Shown here one piece after another: positions 1 to 8,393 of a stretch of DNA of 64,000 nt (position 1 is its first letter; every line of letters starts with the position of its first letter). The stretch is from the NCBI GenBank assembly GCA_019634975.1, contig JAHCAI010000001.1, forward strand, positions 372,001 through 436,000, read 5' to 3'. Source of the DNA: Burkholderiales bacterium. GTDB lineage: Bacteria; Pseudomonadota; Gammaproteobacteria; Burkholderiales; SG8-41. The notes below the pieces were generated by a model. That model saw nothing but the letters and a program-made list of their open reading frames with translations. It was not told where the DNA came from and made no database searches. The translations under genes were made by a program, and so were the position numbers.

Positions 1-650
1 GCGGTTTTCGAGATCGCATCCTCGTAGGCCGCGGTGTACTCGTCCCAGTGCTCGCGTTCCTTCCAGTCGTTCGGATTCAGTTTCCAGGCGGTTTCCGGCT
101 CCTTTTCGCGCTCGAGCAGGCGTTCTTCCTGCTCGTCGCGGGTGATGTGCAGGAAATACTTGAGCACGATGGTGCCGTGCTCGGCCAGCAGTTCCTCGAA
201 ATCACGGATGTGTCCATAGCGCTGCTGCCAGAGTTTTTTTGGCGCCAGATCGTGCACCCGCACCACCAGTACATCCTCGTAATGCGAGCGGTTGAACAGC
301 GCGAACTCGCCGCGGCGCGGCGCGTGTTTGTGGACACGCCACAGGAAATCATGTTCACGCTCCTCGGTGGTCGGCACACCGAAGGAGGTGACGCTGACGC
401 CGCGCGGGTTGAGGCAGCCGGCGACATGCTTGATGGTGCCGTCCTTGCCCGCGCTGTCACGGCCCTGCAGCACCACCAGTACGCCGTTGACCCTCGCGCC
501 CCACATCGCGTCCTGCAGTTCGAACAGTTCGCGGCCCAGCGCGGCGAAACGTTTCTCGGCTTTGGTCCTGGTCATGCCCTTGGGCGGTTCGGCGGAAATA
601 TCGCCGAGCCGGACTTTTCTGCCGGCGGTATCGATCAGGGTGGCGGGCAT
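1..650 (-). CDS. ppk2: Polyphosphate kinase 2 family protein (3' end outside window)
   Basis: PPK2-family kinases move phosphate between polyphosphate and nucleotides in the cytoplasm. The readable protein starts MPATLIDTAG and carries the P-loop GRDSAGKDG near residue 55, preceded by a beta strand (VLVVLQ), then the family's FNRSHYEDV stretch and the lid-like RDEQEERL segment. About 216 codons are visible and the gene runs off the left edge, so the C-terminus is not seen. The start is supported by GGGAGA a few bases upstream. The subclass (AMP- or ADP-phosphorylating) cannot be decided from the visible part. It is the last gene of a minus-strand run, and an AT-rich leader motif lies just upstream. 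Confidence 0.93.
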   Translation of the reverse strand, partial: MPATLIDTAGRKVRLGDISAEPPKGMTRTKAEKRFAALGRELFELQDAMWGARVNGVLVVLQGRDSAGKDGTIKHVAGCLNPRGVSVTSFGVPTTEEREHDFLWRVHKHAPRRGEFALFNRSHYEDVLVVRVHDLAPKKLWQQRYGHIRDFEELLAEHGTIVLKYFLHITRDEQEERLLEREKEPETAWKLNPNDWKEREHWDEYTAAYEDAISKT

Positions 651-705
651 CGGGATCTCCCTGCAATGGGTTGAAGCTGCGGCCGGTGACATATCGTCCG
701 GCTGG

Positions 706-738
706 CGGTATAAAAATATAATAAAAACAATTACTTAT
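706..738 (-). repeat. AT-rich boundary motif, copy 1 (upstream of ppk2)
   Basis: Read on the minus strand, this begins ATAAGTAATTG and continues T/A-rich. It aligns with copies at 8223-8255, 47641-47673, 52552-52584 and 62231-62259 (core ATAAGTATTTGATTTTAT). It lies 56 nt upstream of the ppk2 start, in the same orientation as the gene. Its function is unknown; promoter, leader or transcription-end roles are all possible. Confidence 0.5.
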
Positions 739-763
739 GTAATTTCCGCGGCGGCGTGCCGCA

Positions 764-3700
764 TCAGTGCTGGTCGGACAGCTGATAGCCTTTCTCACGG
801 AACAGGCGCAGGCAGGCTGCGGCAACCTGCGGGTCATAGAGACTGCCCGAACCCCGCTCGATTTCCGCCAGCGCCTTGTCCAGGCCCAGCGCGGGCCGGT
901 AGGGGCGGTGCGTGGCCATCGACTCGACGACATCGGCGACCGCGGTGATGCGGGCTTCGAGGAGAATCTCCTCGCCTTTCAGTCCCTTCGGATAGCCGCT
1001 GCCGTCGATGCGCTCATGGTGCTGCAGGGCGATCTGCGCCACCGGCCAGGGAAACTCGATGCCCTTCAGCACGTCGTAGCCGGCTTCGGCATGGGTGCGC
1101 ACCAGCTCCATCTCGACCTGCGACAGCCGGCCCGGCTTGGACAGGATTTCGGTGGGGATCGACACCTTGCCGACGTCGTGCAGGTAGCCGCCGACGCGCA
1201 GCCCTTCGATCCGGTCCTCCGGCAATGCCAGCTCGCGGCCGATCGCGACGGCGATTTCGGCGACGCGCTTCTCGTGTCCCGCGGTGTAGGCATCGCGCAT
1301 TTCGCTCAGCGTGGTCGCCAGTGCGACCATCTGCATGAAGGCGTGCTCGAGCTGCCGCGAATAGCGGCGGATCTGCTCCTCCGCCACCTTCTTGTCGGAA
1401 ATGTCCTGCATCAGGCCGATCAGTGCCGGCCTGTCCCGGTAGCTGGTCTTGGCGATGCTGACGCCGACCTCGACCGTGCTGCCGTCCTTGCGCCTCGCCG
1501 TGAAGGCCAGCGCCAGGCTGTGCGCGTCGCCGTTGCCGAACTCGAGCAGCCGGGCATCGGTCATCGCATGGTCCCGGACGGCAACGGTATCGCGGGGCGT
1601 CATCCCGACCAGCTCGTCGCCGCCGGCGTAACCGAGAATCTCCGCCATCCGCGGATTGGCGTAGATGAAGCGGTTGTCCTGGATGATGAAGGCGCCGGCG
1701 ATCGACTGCTCGACCAGCGTGCGGAAGCGCTGCTCCGATTCGGCCAGCACCCTGCGCGAGACTTCGGCTTCCGCGGTGGCGGCAAACCTGTCCAGCGCCA
1801 GGCTGATGGCCTCGGCAATGCGCTCGAGCAGGTTGCGGATCTGTTCGTCATGCCATCCGCCGGGCTTCTTCGAGTAAAAGGTCAGCGCCCCTGCCGTTTT
1901 TCCGAGGCGGCGTATCGGCAGCGCGGCCGAGGACTGCCAGCCATGGCTTGCGGCGCGTTGCTGCCAGGGTACGGTCATGGCCGCATGCCCGAAATCGTCG
2001 ACCCACACCGCCCGGTTTTCGCGGGCCGCGGTGCCGGTGGGCCCGCGGCCGTGCGGGTCGTCGGCGTGCACGGTGACCTCGATGCCGTCGAGGTAGTCGC
2101 GGCCGCTGCCATGCGAGGCCGCGGGCCGGATCCGGCCCGAATCGTCGACCAGCCCGATCCAGGCGAGGTCCAGGCCGGCCAGGTCGACGATGATTTCGCA
2201 GATGCGCTGGAACAGTTCCGGTTCCGTGCCGCAATGGATCACCGCTGCATTGGCGTCGCCCAGGGCGGCGTAGAGCCGGGTCAGGCGCCGGACATGCAGT
2301 TCGGCCAGCTTGCGGTCGGTGATGTCGGCCGCGGTGCCGCGCACCGCAGTCACCTTGCCTCCGGCGTCACGGATCGCCTCGCCGCGGGCGAGCATCCAGC
2401 GCATCGCGCCATCCACCGTGATGCATTCCAGTTCCAGCTCGTAGGGAATGCCTTCACCGATGGTGCGCGCAAGGGCCAGGTTCAGACGTTCCCAGCTTTC
2501 CGCACCAAATATCTGCGCCTGGCGGTTGAAAGACGGTGGCGGCTGCTGCGGATCGAGTCCGAAGATCCGGTAGAGTTCCTCGGTCCAGGTGACCGCGCCG
2601 GTAGCGACCTCGAGCTGCCAGCTGCCCATGCGCGCCATGCGTTGTGCTTCCTGCAGCTCTGCCTGTTGCCGCTGCAGGGTCGAGTTCAGTGTCTTCAGCT
2701 CGGTGATGTCGGTGGAGATGCCGCACAGGCCCCAGAGTGTCTTGCGCTCGGCGTCGGCGTAGATCGGCGTCTTGACTTCAAGGAAGGTGCGCCTGCCGCG
2801 GCCGGGGACATCGATGGTGATCTCCTCGTGCGTGTTCTCGCCGGCAAACACGCGGCGGTCGATGCTGCGCAGGTGCTCGGCGGCCTCATGGGGGAAGAAC
2901 CGGTCATCGTCGGCTCCCGCGAGCTCGGCGGCGGACACCCTGAACAGTTCGAGCGTGGGCTTGTTGGCGTAGACATAGCGCGATTGCGCGTCCTTCAGGT
3001 AGACATAGGCCGAGACGCCATCCATCGCGTCGCGCAGGCGCTGCGATTCGGCATAGGCTTCGCGCAACTGCAGTTCGGCCAGCTTGTTTCCGGTCACGTC
3101 GGAATGCGTGCCGATCATGCGCAGCGCCTTGCCGTCGCCATCGCGCTCGACCACCATGCCGCGGTCGCGGATCCACTTGTAGCTGCCATCCTTGCAGCGG
3201 ACACGGTGTTCGTTGTCATAGACGGGCGCGCGGCCTTCGAGGTAATCCTTCACCGCAGCCATCACCGATTCGAGGTCCTCCGGGTGTACGCGGTCTGACC
3301 ATTCGTCGAGGCCGTTGCCGATCTCTTGCTCGGCGTAACCGAGCATTTCCTTCCAGCGCCTGGAAAAGAATACCGTGCTGTCTCTGACATTCCAGTCCCA
3401 GACGCCGAGATCGGAGCCTTCGAGCGCGAATTTCCAGCGGTACTCGCTTTCTCGCAGCAGGCGGTCCTTGTCGAGGATGTCGGCGGACAACTGCCTCGCC
3501 AGTGCTTCGGCGCGCTGCCGGGTTCCGGTGATCGACAGCAGCAGCCAGAACAGCAGGCCGCTGATCGTGGCGCCGCCGGCAAGGGTGAGCCAGGCCGGGA
3601 GGAAGCTGAACGGAGAGAGCGTGCTGCTGCGGTCCAGCGCCAGCAGCCAATTGCGGCCGTTGAAAGTGATCAGCCGGTGGTGGTGAAGCGGCGAATCGGA

Positions 3701-4567
3701 ATGGACCAGCTCGGCCCGGGATGTGCCGAAGAGCAGGGCTTCCGGTGCCGGGTTTTCACCGTCGTAAAGCGCCAGCTGCCATTCCTGCCCCAACTGGTTT
3801 TTCCAGGCGGCGAGCGCTGCGGCGATCAGGTCGCCCATGCGGAATGGGCTGTAGGTCCAGCCGATCAGCGCATCGCGCCGCTGCTTCACGGTGTCGGTGA
3901 CCATGCCGGCGCGGTAGACCGGGAAGTACATCAGCGTGCCGGCCTGGACATCGCTGATGGTTTCCTGCACCAGCTGGACCTTGCCGGAGAGTATCGCTTC
4001 GCCGGAATCACGGGCCTCGGCCATGGCCCGGCGGCGCACCGGCTCCGAATACATGTCATAGCCGAAGGCGCGCAGGTTGCGGTCGAGGAAGGGTTCGAGA
4101 TAGATGATGGCGCTGTAGATTTCGCGCTCGCCCGGCGGCGTCACCGCGTACTGCGGGAAACCCTCGGCCCGGACGCGGGCGACATGGGCTTCCAGCTGAT
4201 CGGGTTCGACCAGTTCACTGAAGCCGATGCCGAGAACGCCGGGAACGATGGCTTCCGGATTCAGGGTGTCGATCCAGGTTCTCCAGGTATTGCGGTCGAC
4301 GTTGCCGGCGACCGCGAACAGGCCGGCCGCGCTGCGCAGGATCAGCTCATGGGCTTCAAGGCGCTCGTAGATTTTCAGCGCGATCTGGTCGGCGGCATGT
4401 CCCGCGCGGGAGGCTTCGTCGTCGATGATTTCGTTGCGTACCAGGCCGGCGGCAGCGAGGCTGACCAGCAGTCCGACGACGAGCACCAGCCACGCCGTGA
4501 GGATCGGTCTCCGGAATCGGGCAGTGCCCGGTCCTCGGGCTGGATCGGGCTGCGGGTTACCGGACAT
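764..4567 (-). CDS. CHASE/PAS/GAF sensor with C-terminal HD-GYP phosphodiesterase domain
   Basis: A 1267-residue membrane sensor. Membrane segments lie near residues 21-43 and 323-347 and enclose a CHASE-type extracytoplasmic sensor. The cytoplasmic part follows as PAS (about 370-495), PAS (505-620), PAS (635-750), GAF (760-925), PAS (935-1055) and HD-GYP (about 1070-1260). The HD-GYP domain keeps HDVGK (near 1129) and HHERIDGSGYP (near 1182), the metal- and substrate-binding residues of active c-di-GMP phosphodiesterases. No GGDEF or EAL motif is visible, so it should degrade c-di-GMP in response to an extracytoplasmic ligand plus cytoplasmic signals. It is a stand-alone gene, and the ligand is unknown. 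Confidence 0.93.
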   Translation of the reverse strand: MSGNPQPDPARGPGTARFRRPILTAWLVLVVGLLVSLAAAGLVRNEIIDDEASRAGHAADQIALKIYERLEAHELILRSAAGLFAVAGNVDRNTWRTWIDTLNPEAIVPGVLGIGFSELVEPDQLEAHVARVRAEGFPQYAVTPPGEREIYSAIIYLEPFLDRNLRAFGYDMYSEPVRRRAMAEARDSGEAILSGKVQLVQETISDVQAGTLMYFPVYRAGMVTDTVKQRRDALIGWTYSPFRMGDLIAAALAAWKNQLGQEWQLALYDGENPAPEALLFGTSRAELVHSDSPLHHHRLITFNGRNWLLALDRSSTLSPFSFLPAWLTLAGGATISGLLFWLLLSITGTRQRAEALARQLSADILDKDRLLRESEYRWKFALEGSDLGVWDWNVRDSTVFFSRRWKEMLGYAEQEIGNGLDEWSDRVHPEDLESVMAAVKDYLEGRAPVYDNEHRVRCKDGSYKWIRDRGMVVERDGDGKALRMIGTHSDVTGNKLAELQLREAYAESQRLRDAMDGVSAYVYLKDAQSRYVYANKPTLELFRVSAAELAGADDDRFFPHEAAEHLRSIDRRVFAGENTHEEITIDVPGRGRRTFLEVKTPIYADAERKTLWGLCGISTDITELKTLNSTLQRQQAELQEAQRMARMGSWQLEVATGAVTWTEELYRIFGLDPQQPPPSFNRQAQIFGAESWERLNLALARTIGEGIPYELELECITVDGAMRWMLARGEAIRDAGGKVTAVRGTAADITDRKLAELHVRRLTRLYAALGDANAAVIHCGTEPELFQRICEIIVDLAGLDLAWIGLVDDSGRIRPAASHGSGRDYLDGIEVTVHADDPHGRGPTGTAARENRAVWVDDFGHAAMTVPWQQRAASHGWQSSAALPIRRLGKTAGALTFYSKKPGGWHDEQIRNLLERIAEAISLALDRFAATAEAEVSRRVLAESEQRFRTLVEQSIAGAFIIQDNRFIYANPRMAEILGYAGGDELVGMTPRDTVAVRDHAMTDARLLEFGNGDAHSLALAFTARRKDGSTVEVGVSIAKTSYRDRPALIGLMQDISDKKVAEEQIRRYSRQLEHAFMQMVALATTLSEMRDAYTAGHEKRVAEIAVAIGRELALPEDRIEGLRVGGYLHDVGKVSIPTEILSKPGRLSQVEMELVRTHAEAGYDVLKGIEFPWPVAQIALQHHERIDGSGYPKGLKGEEILLEARITAVADVVESMATHRPYRPALGLDKALAEIERGSGSLYDPQVAAACLRLFREKGYQLSDQH

Positions 4568-4638
4568 GTCGCGACTTTAGGCGCGCCGGACCTGCAAGCG
4601 CAGGATGGCCGGCTCTGCGGCCGGCCATCAGGTGGAAC

Positions 4639-5619
4639 TCAATCAAGCTGGATATTCGCGGTCTTGATGATTTTCGCGATCAGCGCGCGGTCGTCGTTCA
4701 TGTATTTGGCGAAGGCTTCGGGAGACTGGGTGCGCACGTCGAAGCCGACGGCAGTCAGCCGGTCCTTCAGGTCGGTGTTGGTCACCGCGTTGACGATCTC
4801 GCGGTTCAGGCTGCTGATCACCGGACGCGGCGTGCCGCCGCGGGTGACGATGCCGAACCAGGTGCCGGCCTCGTAATCCTTGAGCCCTGCTTCGCCGGTG
4901 GAGGGGATATCCGGCCAGTTGGGGTGGCGTTTTTCGGCGGCGAAGGCGATGACCTTGGTGCGGCCGGCCTTGGCATGCGGGATCACCGTGGCGGCGCCGG
5001 TGATGATCAGGTTGACCTGGCCGCCGAGGACCGCGTTCATTGCCGGGCCCGAGCCCTTGAAGGGCACGTGCAGCAGCTTGATGCCGGCAAGGTTCTCGAG
5101 CAGCGCGCCGCCGAGGTGGTTGGTCGACGCGGTGCCCGGCGTGCCGTAGGTCAGCGTGCCGGGCTTGGCCTTGGCGTGGGCGATCATGTCCTTCAGGGTG
5201 CTGAAGGGCACCGAGGGGTGCGCGGCAATCACGTACGGGAAGTAGACCACCTGGGTTATCGGGGCGAGGTCGCGCACGGTGTCATAGGGCAGTTTCTTGA
5301 CCACGTTGGGATTGATCGACATCGTGGTCTGGGTGATCAGGCCGATGGTGTAGCCGTCAGGCGCCGATTTCGCCATCAGGTCGGCACCGATGATGGTGCT
5401 CGCGCCGCCGCGGTTGTCGACGACGAACTGCTGGCCGTAGCGGGTGCTGATCCTGTCGGCAATGCCGCGGGCGACGAGATCGGTGGTGCCGCCGGGCGGA
5501 TAGGGCACGATGAAGCGCACCGGGCGCTCCGGATAGTCGGCGGAGAAGGCGGGCAGGGCGGCAAAGCCCTGCAATGCGGCGGCCAGCAGGCCGTAGCTCA
5601 ATGCGGTCTTGGTGTTCAT
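4639..5619 (-). CDS. Bug/TctC-family periplasmic solute-binding protein
   Basis: A 326-residue secreted binding protein of the tripartite tricarboxylate transporter (TTT) receptor family. The start MNTKTALSYG is preceded by GAGGAGA and opens a signal peptide ending near ALPAFSA. The mature protein shows family motifs: YPERPVRFIVPYPPGG, the VDNRGGA loop, the KLPYDTVRDL segment and HVPFKGSGPA. Such proteins capture small carboxylates or amides in the periplasm, but most are encoded away from any TctAB membrane partner, as here. It lies just downstream of the ModA-like gene with 19 nt between them and is probably cotranscribed with it. The ligand cannot be inferred. Confidence 0.92.
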   Translation of the reverse strand: MNTKTALSYGLLAAALQGFAALPAFSADYPERPVRFIVPYPPGGTTDLVARGIADRISTRYGQQFVVDNRGGASTIIGADLMAKSAPDGYTIGLITQTTMSINPNVVKKLPYDTVRDLAPITQVVYFPYVIAAHPSVPFSTLKDMIAHAKAKPGTLTYGTPGTASTNHLGGALLENLAGIKLLHVPFKGSGPAMNAVLGGQVNLIITGAATVIPHAKAGRTKVIAFAAEKRHPNWPDIPSTGEAGLKDYEAGTWFGIVTRGGTPRPVISSLNREIVNAVTNTDLKDRLTAVGFDVRTQSPEAFAKYMNDDRALIAKIIKTANIQLD

Positions 5620-5638
5620 GTGATGTCTCCTCAAGGGA

Positions 5639-6337
5639 TTAGGATTGTAGGGCCTGTTCCAGTCCCTTGCTGGCATACAGGGCGCGGTGCTCCGGTGAAG
5701 CAAGAAAGTCCAGCATGGCGCGGGCTTCCGCGGCATGCGCGGAAGCGGCGACCACGCCGCTGGCGGTCTCCAGGATTTTCTGCACGGCATCGGGAATGGG
5801 GCCGACCAGTTCCAGGCCTTCCACGGCCAGCAGTTCCGGGAGCTGCTGCAGGGCAAGGTCGGCCTCGCCGGCGACAACCACGGTGCCGATGTAGCCGCCG
5901 GGACGGGTCACGGTCTTGGGTTTCATCTGCTCCGCGATGCCCAGTTTGCCGAACAGCTGCGGGATGTACATGCCGCTTGCGCCGTGCACGGTGTGCGCCA
6001 CCGAACGCGCCGCGAGCAGCGACTGGCGGAAGGCATCCACCGAGCTGATGTCGGGCTTCGGAAAGCCGCGGCGCACGCCGACGCCGACGCGGGCGCTGGC
6101 GAAGGGCCGGCGGCTGGAGTCGATGACGATGCCGGCCGCGGCGAGTTCCTTGACCACAGCGCTGCCGAGGATCACCGCGTCGCCGCTCTCGCCGGCATTG
6201 ATGCGGGCGACCATGGCTTTCGCCGAGTCGGCGAGCAGCGACACCGTGTTGCCGCTCGCACGCTGGTACTCCGGCAGCAGGGCGTCGAGTATCGTGCGGG
6301 TGCTGTTGGAAGTGAGGATTTTCAGGGTGATTCCCAT
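5639..6337 (-). CDS. ModA-like substrate-binding protein without signal peptide
   Basis: A 232-residue type 2 periplasmic-binding-fold protein of the molybdate-binding-like group. It starts MGITLKILTSN, and the MIM start 6 nt upstream would sit too close to its AAGGA box. The N-terminal beta strand, the GESGDAVIL region, the GASGMYIP loop and the GEADLALQQLPEL segment match extracellular-solute-binding folds. No signal peptide is visible, so either the start is wrong, export needs another route, or it is cytoplasmic. It directly precedes a Bug protein gene. It could bind an oxyanion or an organic acid; no ModBC genes are nearby, so molybdate transport is not supported. Confidence 0.75.
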   Translation of the reverse strand: MGITLKILTSNSTRTILDALLPEYQRASGNTVSLLADSAKAMVARINAGESGDAVILGSAVVKELAAAGIVIDSSRRPFASARVGVGVRRGFPKPDISSVDAFRQSLLAARSVAHTVHGASGMYIPQLFGKLGIAEQMKPKTVTRPGGYIGTVVVAGEADLALQQLPELLAVEGLELVGPIPDAVQKILETASGVVAASAHAAEARAMLDFLASPEHRALYASKGLEQALQS

Positions 6338-6400
6338 GATCATTCCTTGCAGTCAGACGGTCAGCGCGACGTAGGGCGTCGGCATTCAACTTCCGGTGTT

Positions 6401-6502
6401 GTAGCCCGGATCAAGCGCGCCCCGAAGGAAGTCACCTCGGGTGGCAGCGCAATCCGGTGGAAAGCTCCCCGGATTACGGCCTGCGGCCTTCATCCGGGCT
6501 AC
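6401..6502. repeat. Inverted-repeat element, GTAGCCCGGAT type (copy 1)
   Basis: The element begins GTAGCCCGGAT and ends ATCCGGGCTAC, an 11-nt perfect terminal inverted repeat around an interior with a second complementary pair (AATCCGGTGG / CCCCGGATT). A related copy lies at 55896-55973. Both are intergenic and resemble dispersed palindromic repeats common in betaproteobacteria. Confidence 0.65.
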
Positions 6503-6515
6503 GGTTTGTCCCAGC

Positions 6516-6582
6516 CTACAGCGCATTCTCGGATACAAAGAATGACCGTGCACTGGCTCGACATGACGCCGCCGTTGCCGTG
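6516..6582 (-). pseudogene. Remnant of a thiolase-like gene 3' end
   Basis: About 65 bases repeat the last codons of the thiolase-like gene at 6658-7815. Both read HGNGGVMSSQCTVI..., followed by SENAL-stop, but this copy has a one-base insertion that breaks the frame before the last residues. Nucleotide identity is high across the shared part (for example GCCAGTGCACGGTCAT). It lies 75 nt downstream of the intact gene's stop in the same orientation, which suggests the leftover of a tandem duplicate that was otherwise deleted. Confidence 0.7.
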
Positions 6583-6605
6583 ACCGCCGGAGGGCGGAGC
6601 AGGGG

Positions 6606-6625
6606 CCCCGGACGTGAGTCCGGGG
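6606..6625 (-). terminator. Hairpin downstream of the thiolase gene
   Basis: CCCCGGAC-GTGA-GTCCGGGG forms a perfect 8-bp GC stem with a 4-nt loop between the intact thiolase stop and the thiolase remnant. No clear U-tract follows, so it may be a weak terminator or an mRNA-stabilising hairpin. Confidence 0.4.
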
Positions 6626-6657
6626 ATGCGACCCCGCAGGTGATCGGGCGCACGGCA

Positions 6658-7815
6658 TCAGAGGGCGTTTTCGGAGCCGAAGATGACGGTGCACTGGCTG
6701 GACATGACGCCGCCGTTGCCGTGCGCCAGGGCGACATCGCAGCCCTTGACCTGGCGCTCGCCGCATTCGCCGCGCACCTGGCGGATGGCCTCGATCATCA
6801 CCAGCAGGCCGTACATGCCGGGGTGGCAGTACGACAGGCCGCCGCCCGAGGTGTTGACCGCGAGCTTGCCGCCCGGGGCGATGCCGCCGTTGGCGACAAA
6901 GCGGCCGCCTTCGCCTTTCGGCACGAAGCCGAGGTCTTCAAGGAACAGGATCGGCGTGATGGTGAAGGCGTCGTACAGCGACAGCATCTTCACGTCCTTC
7001 TGCGTGACGCCGGCCATTTTGAAGGCCTGCGGCCCGGAGATTGCGGCGCCGGTGACCGTGAAGTCGGGCATGCTGGAGATGTTGGCATGCGACAGGGTTT
7101 CACCGACGCCCAGCACGTAGACCGGCTTTTTCTTCAGCGATTTCGCGCGCGCGGCCGAGGTCAGCACGATGGCGCCGCCGCCGTCGACGACCAGGCAGCA
7201 GTCGCGCACGGTGAAGGGATAGGACACCATGCGCGCGTTGAGGGCCTGCTCGATGGTCAGCGGCTCCTTTTCCCAGGCTTTCGGATTCATCAGCGCCCAT
7301 TTGCGCGCGGCCACGGCGACCTCGGCGAGATGCTCGCGGGTGGTGCCGTACTGGTGCATGTGGCGGGCTGCCGCCATCGCATAGGCGCTGATCGGCAGGA
7401 TCGGCCGGTAGGGCGTCTCATAGGGATTGAATTCGCGCGGACTGGCTGCAGCGCGCGACACCGAGCGCTGGGTGCTGCCGTAGGCGATCACCGCGACCTC
7501 GCACAGCCCGAGCTGGATCGCCATCTGGGCGTGGGCGACGTGGGTCATGAACGAGGAGCCGCCGATCTGGGTGCCGTCAAAAACCTTGGGCTTGATGCCG
7601 AGGTACTCGGCGAGCGACATCGGGCCCATGCGCACCTGGGTGGCGGCGACATACAGCGCGTCGACGTCCTTCAGCTGCAGGCCGCAGTCGTCCAGCGCGC
7701 GCAGGGTCGCCTGCGCCATCAGGTCCACGGGGGAGGTGTGCGGGGCGACCTGCCCCAGGTCGGATTCGGCGGCGCCGACCACCGCGATGCTGCCGCGCTT
7801 GAGCATTTCCGTCAT
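6658..7815 (-). CDS. Thiolase-superfamily (SCP2/lipid-transfer type) protein lacking the usual nucleophilic Cys
   Basis: A 385-residue thiolase-fold protein beginning MTEMLKRGSIAVVGAAESDLG. It keeps the fold landmarks YDAFT (near 270), SGGGLSYCHPG and the C-terminal HGNGG. At the position where thiolases carry the reactive cysteine it reads GGSSFMTH, so the acyl-enzyme Cys is absent. Cys-less members paired with a DUF35 partner include the steroid side-chain aldolase Ltp2, so retro-aldol cleavage of a hydroxyacyl-CoA is a reasonable hypothesis rather than beta-ketothiolysis. Its start overlaps the DUF35 stop by 4 nt (ATGA), implying translational coupling. Confidence 0.88.
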   Translation of the reverse strand: MTEMLKRGSIAVVGAAESDLGQVAPHTSPVDLMAQATLRALDDCGLQLKDVDALYVAATQVRMGPMSLAEYLGIKPKVFDGTQIGGSSFMTHVAHAQMAIQLGLCEVAVIAYGSTQRSVSRAAASPREFNPYETPYRPILPISAYAMAAARHMHQYGTTREHLAEVAVAARKWALMNPKAWEKEPLTIEQALNARMVSYPFTVRDCCLVVDGGGAIVLTSAARAKSLKKKPVYVLGVGETLSHANISSMPDFTVTGAAISGPQAFKMAGVTQKDVKMLSLYDAFTITPILFLEDLGFVPKGEGGRFVANGGIAPGGKLAVNTSGGGLSYCHPGMYGLLVMIEAIRQVRGECGERQVKGCDVALAHGNGGVMSSQCTVIFGSENAL

Positions 7816-8201
7816 TTCGTTTCTCCCGCGGGGGTGAATACAGGATAGGGCAGGGTTTTTTCGTCGCCGGGGTGCGCCCTGAACTTGACCCGCATGCCGA
7901 TCTTGACCTGCATCGGATCGATGTCCTCGACCCGGCTCATCAGGCGGAAGCCTTCGTCCATGTCGATCATCGCCACGTTGAGAGGCGCCTCGCCCTTGTA
8001 ATGCACCACGGTGGTCGTGTACACGGTGCCCAGTCCTTTCGACACCCGCCACTCGAGGTTGCGGCTGCCGCTGCCCGGCGCCACCGCGCGCGGATAGAAG
8101 AACGCCTTGCCGTCGTCCTTGCACACCTGGTAGGCGAACTCACCTTTCTTCAGGTGCTCGACATAGGTGCCGAGCGGGGATTGCTTCATCAGGTCAGTCA
8201 T
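7812..8201 (-). CDS. DUF35 OB-fold protein, partner of the thiolase-like enzyme
   Basis: A 129-residue protein starting MTDLMKQSPLG after an AAGGAG box. The C-terminal half matches DUF35 OB-fold proteins: the conserved GTVYTTTVVHYKG strand, the VAMIDMDEGFRLMSR segment and GMRVKFR near the end. The N-terminal zinc ribbon typical of many DUF35 proteins is not evident, because the four expected cysteines are missing (a single Cys is seen). DUF35 proteins bind acyl-CoA and form complexes with thiolase-fold enzymes. The 4-nt overlap with the next gene supports such a complex here. Confidence 0.85.
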   Translation of the reverse strand: MTDLMKQSPLGTYVEHLKKGEFAYQVCKDDGKAFFYPRAVAPGSGSRNLEWRVSKGLGTVYTTTVVHYKGEAPLNVAMIDMDEGFRLMSRVEDIDPMQVKIGMRVKFRAHPGDEKTLPYPVFTPAGETK

Positions 8202-8222
8202 CTGCTGCTCCTTCTCGCTGTG

Positions 8223-8255
8223 ATGCAAAAAATATCCATAAAATCAAATACTTAT
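8223..8255 (-). repeat. AT-rich boundary motif, copy 2 (leader of DUF35 gene)
   Basis: On the minus strand this reads ATAAGTATTTGATTTTATGG and onward, the closest match in the window to the 47641 copy. It ends about 21 nt before the DUF35 start codon and has the same orientation as the gene. Confidence 0.55.
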
Positions 8256-8263
8256 AAAAATTC

Positions 8264-8347
8264 GTCATTCCGGATCATGCTCCGCACGTCCGGAATCCGG
8301 CAACGAGCCGGAGCAAATTCCCGGATTCCGGCGTACGCCGGAATGAC
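8264..8347. repeat. Inverted repeat element GTCATTCCGG...CCGGAATGAC (copy 1)
   Basis: Perfect 10-nt terminal inverted repeats flank an interior with further TCCGGAATCC-like units. A second copy is at 35816-35930. Located between the acyl-CoA ligase stop and the DUF35 leader. Confidence 0.65.
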
Positions 8348-8368
8348 GCATCGTCCGCGGTTTTTCCC

Positions 8369-8393
8369 TGTGTCCTCTGTGCTCTCTGTGGCT
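8369..8393. repeat. CTCTGTG-type repeat, single arm (family B, copy 1)
   Basis: Reads CCTGTGTCCTCTGTGCTCTCTGTGGCT, the right arm of the family seen complete at 24280-24404. The arm runs into the stop codon of the acyl-CoA ligase. No left arm is present, so this is a half element. Confidence 0.6.

Noticed and set aside
767..3298. Long plus-strand reading frame of 843 codons over the HD-GYP gene
   Set aside because: It is antisense to a clear multi-domain protein, and its composition (rich in R, A, G, H, low-complexity) is that of a shadow frame in GC-rich DNA.
5639..6337. Molybdate ABC transporter system
   Set aside because: A single ModA-like gene without signal peptide or ModBC partners does not support molybdate transport.
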